A stretch of 64,000 nt of DNA from Acinetobacter pullicarnis. Lineage in GTDB: Bacteria; Pseudomonadota; Gammaproteobacteria; Pseudomonadales; Moraxellaceae. Location of the stretch: contig NZ_VCMZ01000001.1 of assembly GCF_006352475.1 (NCBI RefSeq), positions 1,364,001-1,428,000 on the forward strand. The letters run 5' to 3'. Of this stretch, positions 9,920-17,364 are shown in pieces; within the stretch, counting starts at the first letter, position 1; each line of letters opens with the position of its first letter. The translations under genes and the position numbers were made by a program. The notes beneath the pieces are model-generated. The model was not told the origin of the DNA, did not search any database, and saw only the letters and a program-made list of their open reading frames with translations.

Positions 9920-10206
9920 TACGCAGCCTCCTTTGCACATTCACAGGTACCGCAAAACGCATAAGTCAAAGGACTTGGCGCATCAGATGGTGTTACATCT
10001 GATATATGCATTGGGATGCTTTGTTTTTTATGCGTCACAATCACAACATCACCAGTGCGATCCGAAACAACACCTTCTTTTGAAGAGAAGCGGGTAGATC
10101 GTGCATTGTTTGTTACTTTACAGAAGGTAACTTCATCACCAGCCTTGATAGCCGAGCGATCAACAGGGATGATCTTTCCACAGGTAGGGCAGTTATAATT
10201 TTTCAT
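9919..10206 (-). CDS. Small zinc-ribbon-like phage protein
   Basis: A 95-residue protein with paired cysteines at both ends: CPTCGK near the N-terminus and CGTCECAKEA at the C-terminus. This suggests one metal-binding ribbon closed by distant pairs. The centre (DEVTFCKVTNNARSTRFSSK) looks beta-rich. Function is unknown. It is the second gene of the leftward operon, overlapping its neighbours at both ends. Confidence 0.7.
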   Translation of the reverse strand: MKNYNCPTCGKIIPVDRSAIKAGDEVTFCKVTNNARSTRFSSKEGVVSDRTGDVVIVTHKKQSIPMHISDVTPSDAPSPLTYAFCGTCECAKEAA

Positions 10207-10640
10207 GACGCCACCTCAACCAAGCTATTCTTTTCGATATACGCCGTGATCAACTGGTTAATGCTGTAGTGATCGTTTGCGTCAGTGAAGTCAGAGAAGG
10301 CGTCCCCTGAAACTGTTGTGATGTTGATTGCGTCAAGGCTTGTGATTTCGACTGCCGTGTATTCAGAACCTGGTACGCCGTAGCTATCTGGATGCGCTTC
10401 GAATGTGAATTGCACATTTAGGATGAAGTCGTCGAGGTTGATAACTGCTGTACCGGTTGATGCACCAGTGATTGCAAGTGACTGAATAGAGAATTCAGCA
10501 GGGGCAATGTTTACTACTGGAGCAGGTGTGTTGTATCCAGTGAATTCAGGCTGATAAGCAAATGCTAATGCACCTACCGCTATCGAGCATGAAACAGCTG
10601 TCGCCGTTGCATAGTTGAAGATATTGGTTTTTACGTTCAT
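10203..10640 (-). CDS. First gene of the leftward operon, unknown function
   Basis: A 145-residue protein beginning with a hydrophobic stretch (ATATAVSCSIAVGALAFAYQ) that could be an uncleaved anchor or signal. A Thr/Ala/Val-rich, acidic, beta-type body follows. No family is recognised. It is the promoter-proximal gene of the pL-like transcript, the place lambda uses for N and host-takeover genes, but it lacks the small basic character of an N protein. A membrane or periplasmic location is inferred from the leader. Confidence 0.65.
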   Translation of the reverse strand: MNVKTNIFNYATATAVSCSIAVGALAFAYQPEFTGYNTPAPVVNIAPAEFSIQSLAITGASTGTAVINLDDFILNVQFTFEAHPDSYGVPGSEYTAVEITSLDAINITTVSGDAFSDFTDANDHYSINQLITAYIEKNSLVEVAS

Positions 10641-10659
10641 AATGATCTCGCAGTTTTGA

Positions 10660-10695
10660 AAAGCCTCGATCTCCGTCTAAAGTTATCGGGGCTTT
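10660..10695 (-). promoter_or_regulatory. Leader hairpin of the pL transcript
   Basis: An 11-bp inverted repeat, AAAGCCTCGAT / ATCGGGGCTTT (one G.U pair), with a 14-nt loop. It lies between the pL-like promoter and the first leftward gene, followed on the minus strand by a short U run in CUUUUC. It may be an early terminator or an antitermination site. Confidence 0.5.
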
Positions 10696-10716
10696 TCTGT
10701 ATTTGGTGAGATCATT

Positions 10717-10776
10717 AAACCATTAGTTTAAATTGGTTGCAATAGTTATTTAAACCTTTGGTTGGTATTTTTTCAA
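10717..10776 (-). promoter_or_regulatory. pL-like promoter with two operator half-palindromes (OL)
   Basis: On the minus strand a -35 TTGAAA (10771-10776) and a -10 TTAAAT (10748-10753) are 17 bp apart. The operator AAACC-TTT-GGTTG (10752-10764) sits in the spacer. A second copy with one mismatch, AAACC-ATT-AGTTT, is at 10717-10729. These match the three operators at the repressor/cro boundary, so the same repressor should control leftward transcription. Confidence 0.65.
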
Positions 10777-10796
10777 CTTTAAGTATAATAAGCAAA

Positions 10797-10821
10797 AGAA
10801 AACCCGCACACGGCGGGTTAG
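10797..10821 (-). terminator. Leftward terminator after the 25-residue ORF
   Basis: On the minus strand, stem AACCCGCC/GCGGGTT around a GTGT loop, followed by TTTCTTTT. The plus-strand copy contains CACGGCG. Confidence 0.7.
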
Positions 10822-10835
10822 CTCTTTTCGATTAT

Positions 10836-10913
10836 TTATTTCTTGTGAATAAGGATAACTGTGGCAACTATGGCCAAGATATCAACAAGCAGGAGAGAAG
10901 TTAGGAGGGTCAT
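10836..10913 (-). CDS. 25-residue single-span membrane peptide (toxin-like)
   Basis: Encodes MTLLTSLLLVDILAIVATVI and then LIHKK: one hydrophobic helix with a basic C-terminus. A perfect -10 TATAAT (minus strand, 10949-10954) lies about 36 bp upstream and a terminator follows at once, so it can form its own transcript of about 150 nt. Size and layout resemble type I toxins or small membrane-acting phage peptides; no family is recognised. The ribosome site is weak and the -35 poor, so expression may be limited. Confidence 0.45.
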   Translation of the reverse strand: MTLLTSLLLVDILAIVATVILIHKK

Positions 10914-10992
10914 ATTTAGGTTTGAGATTTGATTGATTTCAGAGCTAAATTATATCCCTTAAAGTGTATTAATATACATATTTATTGTTTTC

Positions 10993-11020
10993 AAAAGAAA
11001 ACCCGCACTGGGCGGGTTAG
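10993..11020 (-). terminator. Terminator of the immunity-region operon
   Basis: On the minus strand, stem AACCCGCC/GCGGGTT followed by TTCTTTT, about 20 bp after the stop of the HipA-partner gene. It separates the immunity operon from the small peptide gene. Confidence 0.75.
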
Positions 11021-11038
11021 ATTAAGAGATACGGAATC

Positions 11039-11872
11039 TTAAGAAGCTTTAAGCATTTCAAATATTCTGCCAGCTCCTTCAATTTCATTGTTGCAGGTAA
11101 AAATATTTATATTGGATTTAGATGATATTTCACGCTTCAACATCTCGACATTTTCCTTCATTCTCGCCAGGACTTTAGGGGTAACCTGAAGGTCTTCATC
11201 TGTAGGCATTTGTAGTATTAAGTCATATCTAGATGAAATGTTATTAGTGTCGAGTATTTGTAAATCAACTAGGTTTGATTTCATTCTAATGATGGTTTGA
11301 GAGGTGCATACATTAAATTTTGCTGTATATCTTGATGTGTGGAAGCCACACGCAATTCTTATATCCCTACCCACTGGAATCTTTAAATCAAATGAATTTT
11401 CGTATGATGAATCTAGATCAAGCACAGCAGTCTTAATCCGCTTAGACCATCTTTTATCAACTTGCTCATTTTCAATACCAGCATCTTCATCATCAAACAG
11501 ACTTTTTAGGGCCGCTGAACCAAGACTGGCTGACTTATAAAGAGCCTGCCTAATAATACCGTTTAGGTTTTCAGATAGTGCACTATGCCATACACTCCCA
11601 GAAACCCCATCAATGTTACTATAACCATCATTTTTGAGAATATTAGACTTAATTAGTTTAATTAAACCTTGAAACGATGAAGACTTTGAGCCATAAAGAC
11701 TATCAATCACAGTTGGGTGAAGTGCATCAAAAACATTTATTTTTTTATCATTAGTCTTAATTACTATAAGAATGGTAATTTTCTCACCACTGTTGGGTAT
11801 TGGTTCAAAATAAATTGACTTCCACTCAGCATAAAAATTTGGAGCTGGAGGAAATTTATCATTATTAAACAT
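11039..11872 (-). CDS. Partner protein of the HipA-like kinase
   Basis: A 277-residue soluble protein with no recognised domain. The N-terminus (YAEWKSIYFEPIPNSGEKIT) looks like a beta-sheet opening similar to proteins that accompany HipA-type kinases, such as DUF3037 proteins, but I do not claim membership. The ATG at 11872 is preceded by GGAGGTTAAT, where GGAGG lies within the last codons of the kinase gene, so the pair is translationally coupled. It may be the antitoxin, sensor or substrate of the kinase. Confidence 0.7.
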   Translation of the reverse strand: MFNNDKFPPAPNFYAEWKSIYFEPIPNSGEKITILIVIKTNDKKINVFDALHPTVIDSLYGSKSSSFQGLIKLIKSNILKNDGYSNIDGVSGSVWHSALSENLNGIIRQALYKSASLGSAALKSLFDDEDAGIENEQVDKRWSKRIKTAVLDLDSSYENSFDLKIPVGRDIRIACGFHTSRYTAKFNVCTSQTIIRMKSNLVDLQILDTNNISSRYDLILQMPTDEDLQVTPKVLARMKENVEMLKREISSKSNINIFTCNNEIEGAGRIFEMLKAS

Positions 11873-11873
11873 A

Positions 11874-12692
11874 TTAACCTCCAAGCAAGTTCAGTTGAGC
11901 AGATTCTGGTGGTGTGGTTATAGCATCTTGTATAAGTGTTGCCAATACGGAATGTCGACTTATCAAAAAATTATTTATGCGCGCGATTATTAAATTATAT
12001 TCTTGTGAAATATCTTTTGCTTTTGAAGCATCAAGAAGTTCATTTAAGGAGAGGGTGGATATATCATCTTGAATTACTTTTTTTATTTTTGACATTAGTT
12101 TATAGATATAGACTTCATTTTCACCTTTGTAGTGCTGAACAATATCTGAGATATTTCCAATTCTATTTGACTCACTGATAGGGCTTAGAGGATTTTGTTT
12201 GGGGTGAAAAGCCTTTTCATGATCAATGAATCTATATGTTTCACCATCATATAGAATGTTACTATTATTTCTATCAGGATTTGCAATTAGCTCATCAAAA
12301 GCAATCACCGAAGACAACCCTGTGTACTCGAGTATGCACTCCTCTCCTAATTGACTCTCAACTAAAAATCTTTCAAATGAAGGCATATCATACATTTGAG
12401 AGCCGTATAAAAATGTCGGTTGAGCAACTGCTATTTGCGGATGATTTGGCTCAACAAGGACAATAATTGGCTTGGGGATGGGTAATCCTAAGGATAAACC
12501 TATAATCGAACAAATAATTTCGATAAATAAGCCATCAGGGTTTCGACATTTTTTGATATATGCTGGAATTTCGCCTTTACTCGTAAGGACAAAGCCAGTC
12601 CATAGTGGGTTTGAGCCTTTACTACTAGAGCGCAAATCTACCAGCGCTCTTCCGTAAAGCAGATTTTCAGATAAGAAAGTATTAATATCCAT
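11874..12692 (-). CDS. HipA-like kinase in the immunity (rex) position
   Basis: A 272-residue HipA-family kinase-like protein. The catalytic segment FDELIANPDRNNSNILYDG (about 130-148) matches the Asp-x-x-x-x-Asn loop of HipA. FIDHEKAF (about 156-163) supplies the metal-binding Asp. An ATP-lid-like region with a Lys is near IPAYIKKC. I start at 12692 because GGGGAACCT gives a good ribosome site. HipA relatives phosphorylate host translation factors or aminoacyl-tRNA synthetases and cause growth arrest. Lying downstream of the repressor, it should be expressed in the lysogen, which suggests phage exclusion or abortive infection. Confidence 0.75.
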   Translation of the reverse strand: MDINTFLSENLLYGRALVDLRSSSKGSNPLWTGFVLTSKGEIPAYIKKCRNPDGLFIEIICSIIGLSLGLPIPKPIIVLVEPNHPQIAVAQPTFLYGSQMYDMPSFERFLVESQLGEECILEYTGLSSVIAFDELIANPDRNNSNILYDGETYRFIDHEKAFHPKQNPLSPISESNRIGNISDIVQHYKGENEVYIYKLMSKIKKVIQDDISTLSLNELLDASKAKDISQEYNLIIARINNFLISRHSVLATLIQDAITTPPESAQLNLLGG

Positions 12693-12762
12693 AGGTTCCC
12701 CAAAAAACACCCAAGCTTCCAAAAGTCTTGCATCGGGTTCATAGTTTATTTATCTAGCCAGT

Positions 12763-12790
12763 AAAAAAGTCTGGGCAGCTTATAACCCAG
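12763..12790 (-). terminator. Weak terminator-like hairpin between the repressor and kinase genes
   Basis: On the minus strand CTGGG/CCCAG with a 10-nt loop, then ACTTTTTT. It overlaps the stop of the 100-residue gene and could attenuate read-through from the repressor into the kinase pair. Confidence 0.4.
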
Positions 12791-13082
12791 AATACTTTTC
12801 CAAAAAATCATCTATCCATCCTTGTGCTACTTCAAGATTAGTGATGTCAGCCAGTTTTAGATTGGTTTCTTCTGCCTCGTTAAAGCCCTCAATAATAGCT
12901 TCAAAGATATTTGCTTCACTAATGACCTCGTTTGCCATTTCCGCAGCGTCATAGCTCTGTTTGGCTTTTTTAAGCGCGGCTATTTGTTTATCAATTCCTG
13001 CGCCAATTTTTTCTAACGCCAATTTAAAGTCTTGACGATTAATCGTTAGTGCGGTTTTAGACTTATTGAGTGTTGCGATCAT
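12780..13082 (-). CDS. Small helical protein next to the repressor
   Basis: A 100-residue protein, almost all alpha-helical: KLALEKIGAGIDKQIAALKK, AEMANEVISEANIFEAIIE, and a C-terminal DFLEKYSGL. It is not recognised. It lies 60 bp downstream of the repressor gene on the same strand with no terminator between, so it is probably made in the lysogen. It could be an immunity-region accessory protein or an antirepressor-type partner; nothing in the sequence decides. Confidence 0.65.
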   Translation of the reverse strand: MIATLNKSKTALTINRQDFKLALEKIGAGIDKQIAALKKAKQSYDAAEMANEVISEANIFEAIIEGFNEAEETNLKLADITNLEVAQGWIDDFLEKYSGL

Positions 13083-13142
13083 TATGCTCTTCCTTCAAAT
13101 TCAGTATTTTGGTTTATGTCGAACTGAGGTTTCTTGTTTATT

Positions 13143-13817
13143 TTAGATATCTCTATATAGGCCAACCACTTTACCAACAAGTCGACAATCCTCCGTCAGC
13201 TTAATGATTTGCTCAGGCCAATTCGGATTTAGGGGTTTTAGGTATGTGTTCCCACCCTCGATGATCAAACACTTAAATGTCGCTTCCGTATCACCAGAAC
13301 AGGAAACAATAACCAGGTCATCGGTCTGTAGGTCGAAAGTTTGAATGTCAGGATTTACATATATTCTGTCATTCATTTCAAACTTGGGCGACATCGATAC
13401 ACCGGTAACAATTAAACCGTAGCCATTTGAACCACACTTCTTATTTGGTGGAAGCCACTCCTCAACTTCAGCATCTTTAATGACTACTTCAGTTGGAGAA
13501 AATGATCCTGCCGCAACCCAGGAGATAACAGGCACCGGTCTGCCATCAAGAAAAACTTTCTTAGTTAGGTCGATATTGTTATCAAGTTTTGTTTTATCGC
13601 CTACTACAAGCATTTCACCCGTTCCATCGAGTAACCACCCCGAATTTACACCAGTAAGTGCACTCAGTTTTTGTAGGGTCTCTCTACCTATCTGACCCTT
13701 TTTCCACTTTGAAGCTGCTTGAGCACTCAAGCCAATTCCTACAGAGGCTCCAGACCAAGATAGGCCAGCATGATCTAGGGCTAGTTGGATTCTTTCTGCA
13801 ACGGGTTCCATCTTCAT
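13143..13817 (-). CDS. CI-type repressor with S24 self-cleavage domain
   Basis: A 224-residue phage repressor. An N-terminal helix-turn-helix (about 8-60, LSAQAASKWKKGQIG) is followed by a linker and an S24/LexA-type C-terminal domain. The cleavage site Ala103-Gly104 lies in WVAAGSF, the nucleophile Ser141 in GVSMSP, and the general base Lys182 in ATFKC. RecA-stimulated self-cleavage should induce the prophage after DNA damage. It is divergent from the cro-like gene, with three operators between them. Confidence 0.92.
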   Translation of the reverse strand: MKMEPVAERIQLALDHAGLSWSGASVGIGLSAQAASKWKKGQIGRETLQKLSALTGVNSGWLLDGTGEMLVVGDKTKLDNNIDLTKKVFLDGRPVPVISWVAAGSFSPTEVVIKDAEVEEWLPPNKKCGSNGYGLIVTGVSMSPKFEMNDRIYVNPDIQTFDLQTDDLVIVSCSGDTEATFKCLIIEGGNTYLKPLNPNWPEQIIKLTEDCRLVGKVVGLYRDI

Positions 13818-13826
13818 TTCACTATC

Positions 13827-13910
13827 AAACCTTTGGTTTAAATTATCTATTAAAAAGCTCTAAAAACAAATCAACCTAGGGTTGTTAATAACTTATACCT
13901 ATGGTTTAAT
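13827..13910. promoter_or_regulatory. OR-like operators with divergent pRM/pR
   Basis: Three 13-bp palindromes of consensus (A/C)AACC-N3-GGTT(T/G): 13827-13839, 13872-13884 and 13895-13907. Centres are 45 and 23 bp apart. A rightward promoter with -35 TTGTTA (13882-13887) and -10 TTTAAT (13905-13910) has the third operator in its spacer. Matching operators occur at the pL region. Confidence 0.7.
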
Positions 13911-13942
13911 TAAATTATGTTTTTAGTTTAAGACGGTTTAAG

Positions 13943-14188
13943 ATGACAAACCCCGTTAAATTTGCTTTTGATGCTGTTGGTGGCCGCTCTAAAGCAGCTC
14001 TATTACTAGGGCGCACCTATATGGCTATGAGTAAAATGGAGAAAAAAGGCCATCTCCCTCGAACCGAATACACAGGCGAAACCAATTATGCCAACACCCT
14101 AGCTAACAATAGCGGTGGGAAATTTACGGCACAGTGGCTTTTAGATAAAGCCAATCCCAATAACGAAGTTACACAGGTAACAACATGA
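13943..14188 (+). CDS. Cro-like repressor (YdaS-type)
   Basis: An 81-residue protein with a compact helix-turn-helix: VKFAFDAVGGRSKAALLLGR, then MAMSKMEKKGHLPRTEY, and a WLLDKANP ending typical of YdaS/Cro-like proteins. It is the first rightward early gene, about 33 bp after the pR-like promoter. The leader has no clear Shine-Dalgarno sequence. It should antagonise the repressor at the three operators. Its stop overlaps the start of the CII-like gene. Confidence 0.8.
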   Translation: MTNPVKFAFDAVGGRSKAALLLGRTYMAMSKMEKKGHLPRTEYTGETNYANTLANNSGGKFTAQWLLDKANPNNEVTQVTT

Positions 14189-14508
14189 GCAAAGTATCAA
14201 TCGAATTGTCTGCAAGCGCACGCAATAACGAAGCGCTGATATTGCACACACTTGATTCAAGTAATCAAAAAATGGTGGCGGAATCGCTAGGTATAGATGC
14301 GAGCACACTATCTCGAATGAAGACCGATAAAAAAGATAGTAATAATTTAACTCAGGTTGAGTTTATAAGCGCATTTGCTACTGCTTTAGGATTGAAGCTG
14401 GTGAGTGAGCGTGATGTTTTTTGTTCACCCGAAATCGCTGAAGCAACAAGGGTTTATTTAAGTAATGCATTCAGCTCGCCTGAGTACATGCGAATTTTAT
14501 TTAAATAA
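14185..14508 (+). CDS. CII-like transcriptional activator
   Basis: A 107-residue protein of the phage CII type: MVAESLGIDASTLSRMKTDK is the helix-turn-helix (about 31-50), followed by EFISAFATALGLKLV. Its place right after the cro-like gene, overlapping it by ATGA, agrees. CII proteins activate repressor and integrase promoters in the lysogenic decision. I did not identify its binding repeats. Confidence 0.8.
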   Translation: MSKVSIELSASARNNEALILHTLDSSNQKMVAESLGIDASTLSRMKTDKKDSNNLTQVEFISAFATALGLKLVSERDVFCSPEIAEATRVYLSNAFSSPEYMRILFK

Positions 14509-14563
14509 AAAACCACTTTCCTGCGTGAACAGAAAAGCGGTCGGTAATTCAAATGGAGTACAG

Positions 14564-14869
14564 ATGAATATGAAATCAAATTTACCACAACACCCATGTA
14601 AGGGCAAATGTACGGCGTTTAAAGAAGAGCAGTGCAATACCTGCTTAATCGCCGTTGAAGCTGAATTCTTACCTGGTGACGTTGTTGTCTACTCAGACAG
14701 CATCGATATCAACTCGCTACACACAATCGAAGCATATCAGCCGAACAATCACTACTGGCTTGCTTGGGATCAACTTGTTCGTCGTGATCAAATTCGTAGC
14801 GCAACAACCGCAGAACTTAAAGCACGGCGCCGTTTGCCTGCACCTGAAATGCAAGGGGTGACAGAGTGA
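14564..14869 (+). CDS. Cysteine-containing small phage protein
   Basis: A 101-residue protein. HPCKGKCTAF and EQCNTCLIAVEAEF give four cysteines in a possible metal-binding cluster near the N-terminus. The rest (PGDVVVYSDS, NNHYWLAWDQLVRRDQIR) looks like a small beta-barrel. I use the ATG at 14564, preceded by GGAG, rather than in-frame starts that overlap the CII-like gene. The stop overlaps the replication gene start. Function unknown. Confidence 0.65.
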   Translation: MNMKSNLPQHPCKGKCTAFKEEQCNTCLIAVEAEFLPGDVVVYSDSIDINSLHTIEAYQPNNHYWLAWDQLVRRDQIRSATTAELKARRRLPAPEMQGVTE

Positions 14870-15729
14870 GTAAGTTTGTACCTAATTCATTTCAGGTTCC
14901 GAATGCTTTTGTTGACGAGGTCTTAGGTAAGATCTCAGATGCATCATGCAAGCTGTATCTTGTTATATGCCGTAAAACACGTGGCTGGAATAAAGAGATG
15001 GATTCAATCTCTTTAACCCAGTTTGAAGCGATTACGGGTAAATCTAGACCAACCGTAATCAAGTGTGTTCGTGAGCTAATTAAGGTTGGTTTGGTGGTGG
15101 AAATGGCAAGTACGTTCCACGGAAATACCTACAAACTTGGTGAAGAATCAAGCATCGGATTGGTTGTTAATTTTCCTAGTAAAAATATTTTACTAGATGG
15201 GAATCAATTAATTGCTAGTAAAAAATCTTTACCACTGCTAGTTAAAAATTTTAACTACGCTAGTAAAAATATTTTACCTTTGCTAGTAAAAATTCTTTAC
15301 ACACAAAGTATCACTATCAAAAACAACTCTACAAAGTTTAAAAAAATAAATAAAAAAAGTGAGCGTGTTTCTGAACCTGAAAAACAGGAAGTTAAAAACT
15401 CATTCGACGCCAAGTTGGTTGAGTTACCTGTGAACGTAAATCGTGATCTGTGGAACAGTTTTGTTGATATGCGCAACGGCTTGAAAAAACCACTCACTGA
15501 AAACGCTGTGAATCTTGTTCTGAAAAAACTCAACGGTTATGGCGAACTAGCAAATCAATCCTTGGAAACTTCGATCATTGGAAATTACACAGGGATTTAT
15601 GCGCCAAAGCAGCAACTCCAGTCACAACAACGACCAAGCCAAAATCGCAACGTGAATGCAGCATGGGCCAATCAACCGCAATTCAGTGGACAGGCTGGAC
15701 ACACTGAAATACCTGAGGACTTCGCATGA
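14866..15729 (+). CDS. Replication initiator, lambda O-type
   Basis: A 287-residue protein with an N-terminal winged-helix domain (about 1-105): VPNAFVDEVLGKISDASCKL, CRKTRGWNKEMDSISL, and TGKSRPTVIKCVRELIKVGL. This is the phage replication protein O family. A low-complexity centre is encoded by five iterons, and the C-terminal part (about 185-230) is likely to contact the helicase loader. It binds the origin inside its own gene and recruits the DnaC-like protein encoded immediately downstream with a 4-bp overlap. Confidence 0.85.
   Translation: MSKFVPNSFQVPNAFVDEVLGKISDASCKLYLVICRKTRGWNKEMDSISLTQFEAITGKSRPTVIKCVRELIKVGLVVEMASTFHGNTYKLGEESSIGLVVNFPSKNILLDGNQLIASKKSLPLLVKNFNYASKNILPLLVKILYTQSITIKNNSTKFKKINKKSERVSEPEKQEVKNSFDAKLVELPVNVNRDLWNSFVDMRNGLKKPLTENAVNLVLKKLNGYGELANQSLETSIIGNYTGIYAPKQQLQSQQRPSQNRNVNAAWANQPQFSGQAGHTEIPEDFA
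15175..15300 (+). repeat. Five 19-bp iterons: phage replication origin
   Basis: Direct repeats at 15175-15193, 15214-15232, 15237-15255, 15259-15277 and 15282-15300, consensus GCTAGTAAAAATNTTTTAC. The last four lie 22-23 bp apart, about two helical turns. Each is partly palindromic. An AT-rich stretch (about 15330-15360) follows and could be the unwinding element. Lambda also carries its iterons within O. Confidence 0.8.
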
Positions 15730-16481
15730 ACGCAATGACTCTGATCAAAAAAGGTTTTCAAGCAGTGGAAGCGTATTGCGCTATTCACCAAGTCGCAAAA
15801 GTTCAAGCCGGTATATATCAAATCTGCCCCAAGTGCGCCGTGTCTGATGTTGAAACCACGAATAACGAACGTCAAGCGGAAGTTGATCGCATCGTTCGTG
15901 AAAAACATTTTTCAGGTGCCATGCTTCCAGCACGTCATGCTGAATCAGGATTTAGAAGCTACAAGGTAAACCCAAACAACCAAGGCCAAGCGAATGCACT
16001 CAATCAGTGTGTGACATACACAAAATCATTCATAAGCGGCAGTAGATCAAACTTGATTCTTGTTGGTTCAACTGGTGTGGGTAAAACCCATTTAAGTTGC
16101 GCTACGGCGCGGACGTTGCTCAACAAGGGTATGTATGTTCGCTATATCACAAGTGAAGAACTAGCACAGAGGATCATGTCGGCTTGGGACAAGAACACAA
16201 AAGATCAGTCCGAAGAATCAGTGATCTATGATTTCACGCAATACGACCTGTTGATTCTTGATGAGTACGGATTGCATGACCGCGAGAAACGCCTTGAGTT
16301 GGTTCACAAGGTTTTGTATGCACGCTATGACGCAGGTAAGCCAACAATGCTGATTTCAAACCTAACGATTGCCGATCTCGAAAAGGATTTAGGCGACCGT
16401 CTCTGGTCTCGCTTTCAGCATGATGGATTGACTGTGGTTGAGTGCAATTGGGGTGATCAGCGTGTGGGTGGTGCAGCATGA
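15726..16481 (+). CDS. DnaC-like helicase loader ATPase
   Basis: A 251-residue AAA+ protein of the DnaC/IstB type. A zinc-binding-like CPKC pair is near residue 34, Walker A LVGSTGVGKTH near 112-122, Walker B YDLLILDEYG near 173-182, and an Arg-rich segment LGDRLWSRFQHDG near the end. It should load the host DnaB helicase at the phage origin. It follows the O-type initiator with an ATGA overlap. Confidence 0.9.
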   Translation: MNAMTLIKKGFQAVEAYCAIHQVAKVQAGIYQICPKCAVSDVETTNNERQAEVDRIVREKHFSGAMLPARHAESGFRSYKVNPNNQGQANALNQCVTYTKSFISGSRSNLILVGSTGVGKTHLSCATARTLLNKGMYVRYITSEELAQRIMSAWDKNTKDQSEESVIYDFTQYDLLILDEYGLHDREKRLELVHKVLYARYDAGKPTMLISNLTIADLEKDLGDRLWSRFQHDGLTVVECNWGDQRVGGAA

Positions 16482-16786
16482 AAAATAACAATTTAATTCA
16501 AAAAGTAGGTGGAATTGAAAGGGCTAGAGAGATTTTGGAGGGTGCGCCTGATGGGGCTACGCACATCAACCCGTCTGAATATTACTTTAAGGCTGTAATT
16601 GGTGGTGATTGTGAAATGTGGAATCCATATAAGCAAGTTTGGTTTCAAACGTATGTTTCCGTATTTGATACTTTTCAAACACTGGATGACCTCCGCACCG
16701 CAATCGAACTATCCGGAATTTCCGGACAGCTGGAGGTATTAGAGATGATTCACATTAGTCCGAGTTGCGTGGTGATTGAGAGATGA
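16478..16786 (+). CDS. Small early phage protein
   Basis: A 102-residue protein. It starts with IERAREILEGAPDGATHINP and holds a central aromatic stretch YYFKAVIGGDCEMWNPYKQV. This pattern is common among small phage proteins in replication operons, but I do not know a function. Starts and stops overlap both neighbours by four bases, so translation is coupled. Confidence 0.7.
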   Translation: MKNNNLIQKVGGIERAREILEGAPDGATHINPSEYYFKAVIGGDCEMWNPYKQVWFQTYVSVFDTFQTLDDLRTAIELSGISGQLEVLEMIHISPSCVVIER

Positions 16787-17103
16787 AATCTAAATTCGAA
16801 GCATGGTTCACCCAACAGTATTTTTATTCACAGCTTAAATACATTCACGGCGACCGTTTATTTGATTTCGATGGTGGGGTTGGGTACCGAAATTTAACCG
16901 CGCAAGTGGCCTATATGGCTTTCTGTGGGCGTGATGGGGAGTGTGTTTTGGGTGGTGCTCAAACTTCTGGAAATCAACCTGAAAGCATTGTGGTTGATAG
17001 GGCTGATGGTGTTGCTCGAACTATACGAGTTAAGTGCACAAAGTGTGGTCACTATCTAACGGGCTGCTACTGCTATAGCGATGTTCGCCATGACTCCAAA
17101 TAA
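16783..17103 (+). CDS. Small early phage protein with a Cys-rich C-terminus
   Basis: A 106-residue protein. The N-terminal half is aromatic (WFTQQYFYSQLKYIHGDRLF). The C-terminal part holds CTKCGHYLTGCYC, a likely zinc ribbon. No family is recognised. The last codons overlap the start of the 33-residue membrane peptide gene at 17090. Confidence 0.7.
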   Translation: MKSKFEAWFTQQYFYSQLKYIHGDRLFDFDGGVGYRNLTAQVAYMAFCGRDGECVLGGAQTSGNQPESIVVDRADGVARTIRVKCTKCGHYLTGCYCYSDVRHDSK

Positions 17104-17191
17104 CTTCCTGATCTGCATGATCATGCTCATCATCTTCGCCGTGTTTGCATCATCACAGTACGGCGTACATCACGCATTGGGGTACTTATGA
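17090..17191 (+). CDS. 33-residue single-span membrane peptide
   Basis: Encodes a short peptide with one hydrophobic helix (FLICMIMLIIFAVFASS) and a polar C-terminus ending in HHALGYL. It overlaps the upstream gene by 14 bp and the downstream gene by 4 bp (ATGA), which supports it as a real coupled gene. It has no recognised family; small phage membrane peptides of this type may affect the host envelope or exclusion. Confidence 0.5.
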   Translation: MTPNNFLICMIMLIIFAVFASSQYGVHHALGYL

Positions 17192-17364
17192 AAATCGGAG
17201 ATATTGTTCAATGCGATTCTGTTGCTGATGCGCCGTATCGCACAGTTCTGGGTGTAAAAACAGAAGATGGGCAGCAGTACATTTTAATCAATTTTGGCAA
17301 CTGGTCGGGCTGGGTTCCTGTTGATGCTTACAAGCATGTTCTTTGTAACAGTGAGTCTAAATGA
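17188..17364 (+). CDS. Small phage protein (58 residues)
   Basis: A compact 58-residue protein beginning MKIGDIVQCDSVADAPYRTV and containing NFGNWSGWVPVDAY, which reads like a small SH3-type beta barrel. The ATG overlaps the upstream stop, and its TGA is followed directly by the GTG of the endonuclease-like gene. Function unknown. Confidence 0.6.
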   Translation: MKIGDIVQCDSVADAPYRTVLGVKTEDGQQYILINFGNWSGWVPVDAYKHVLCNSESK

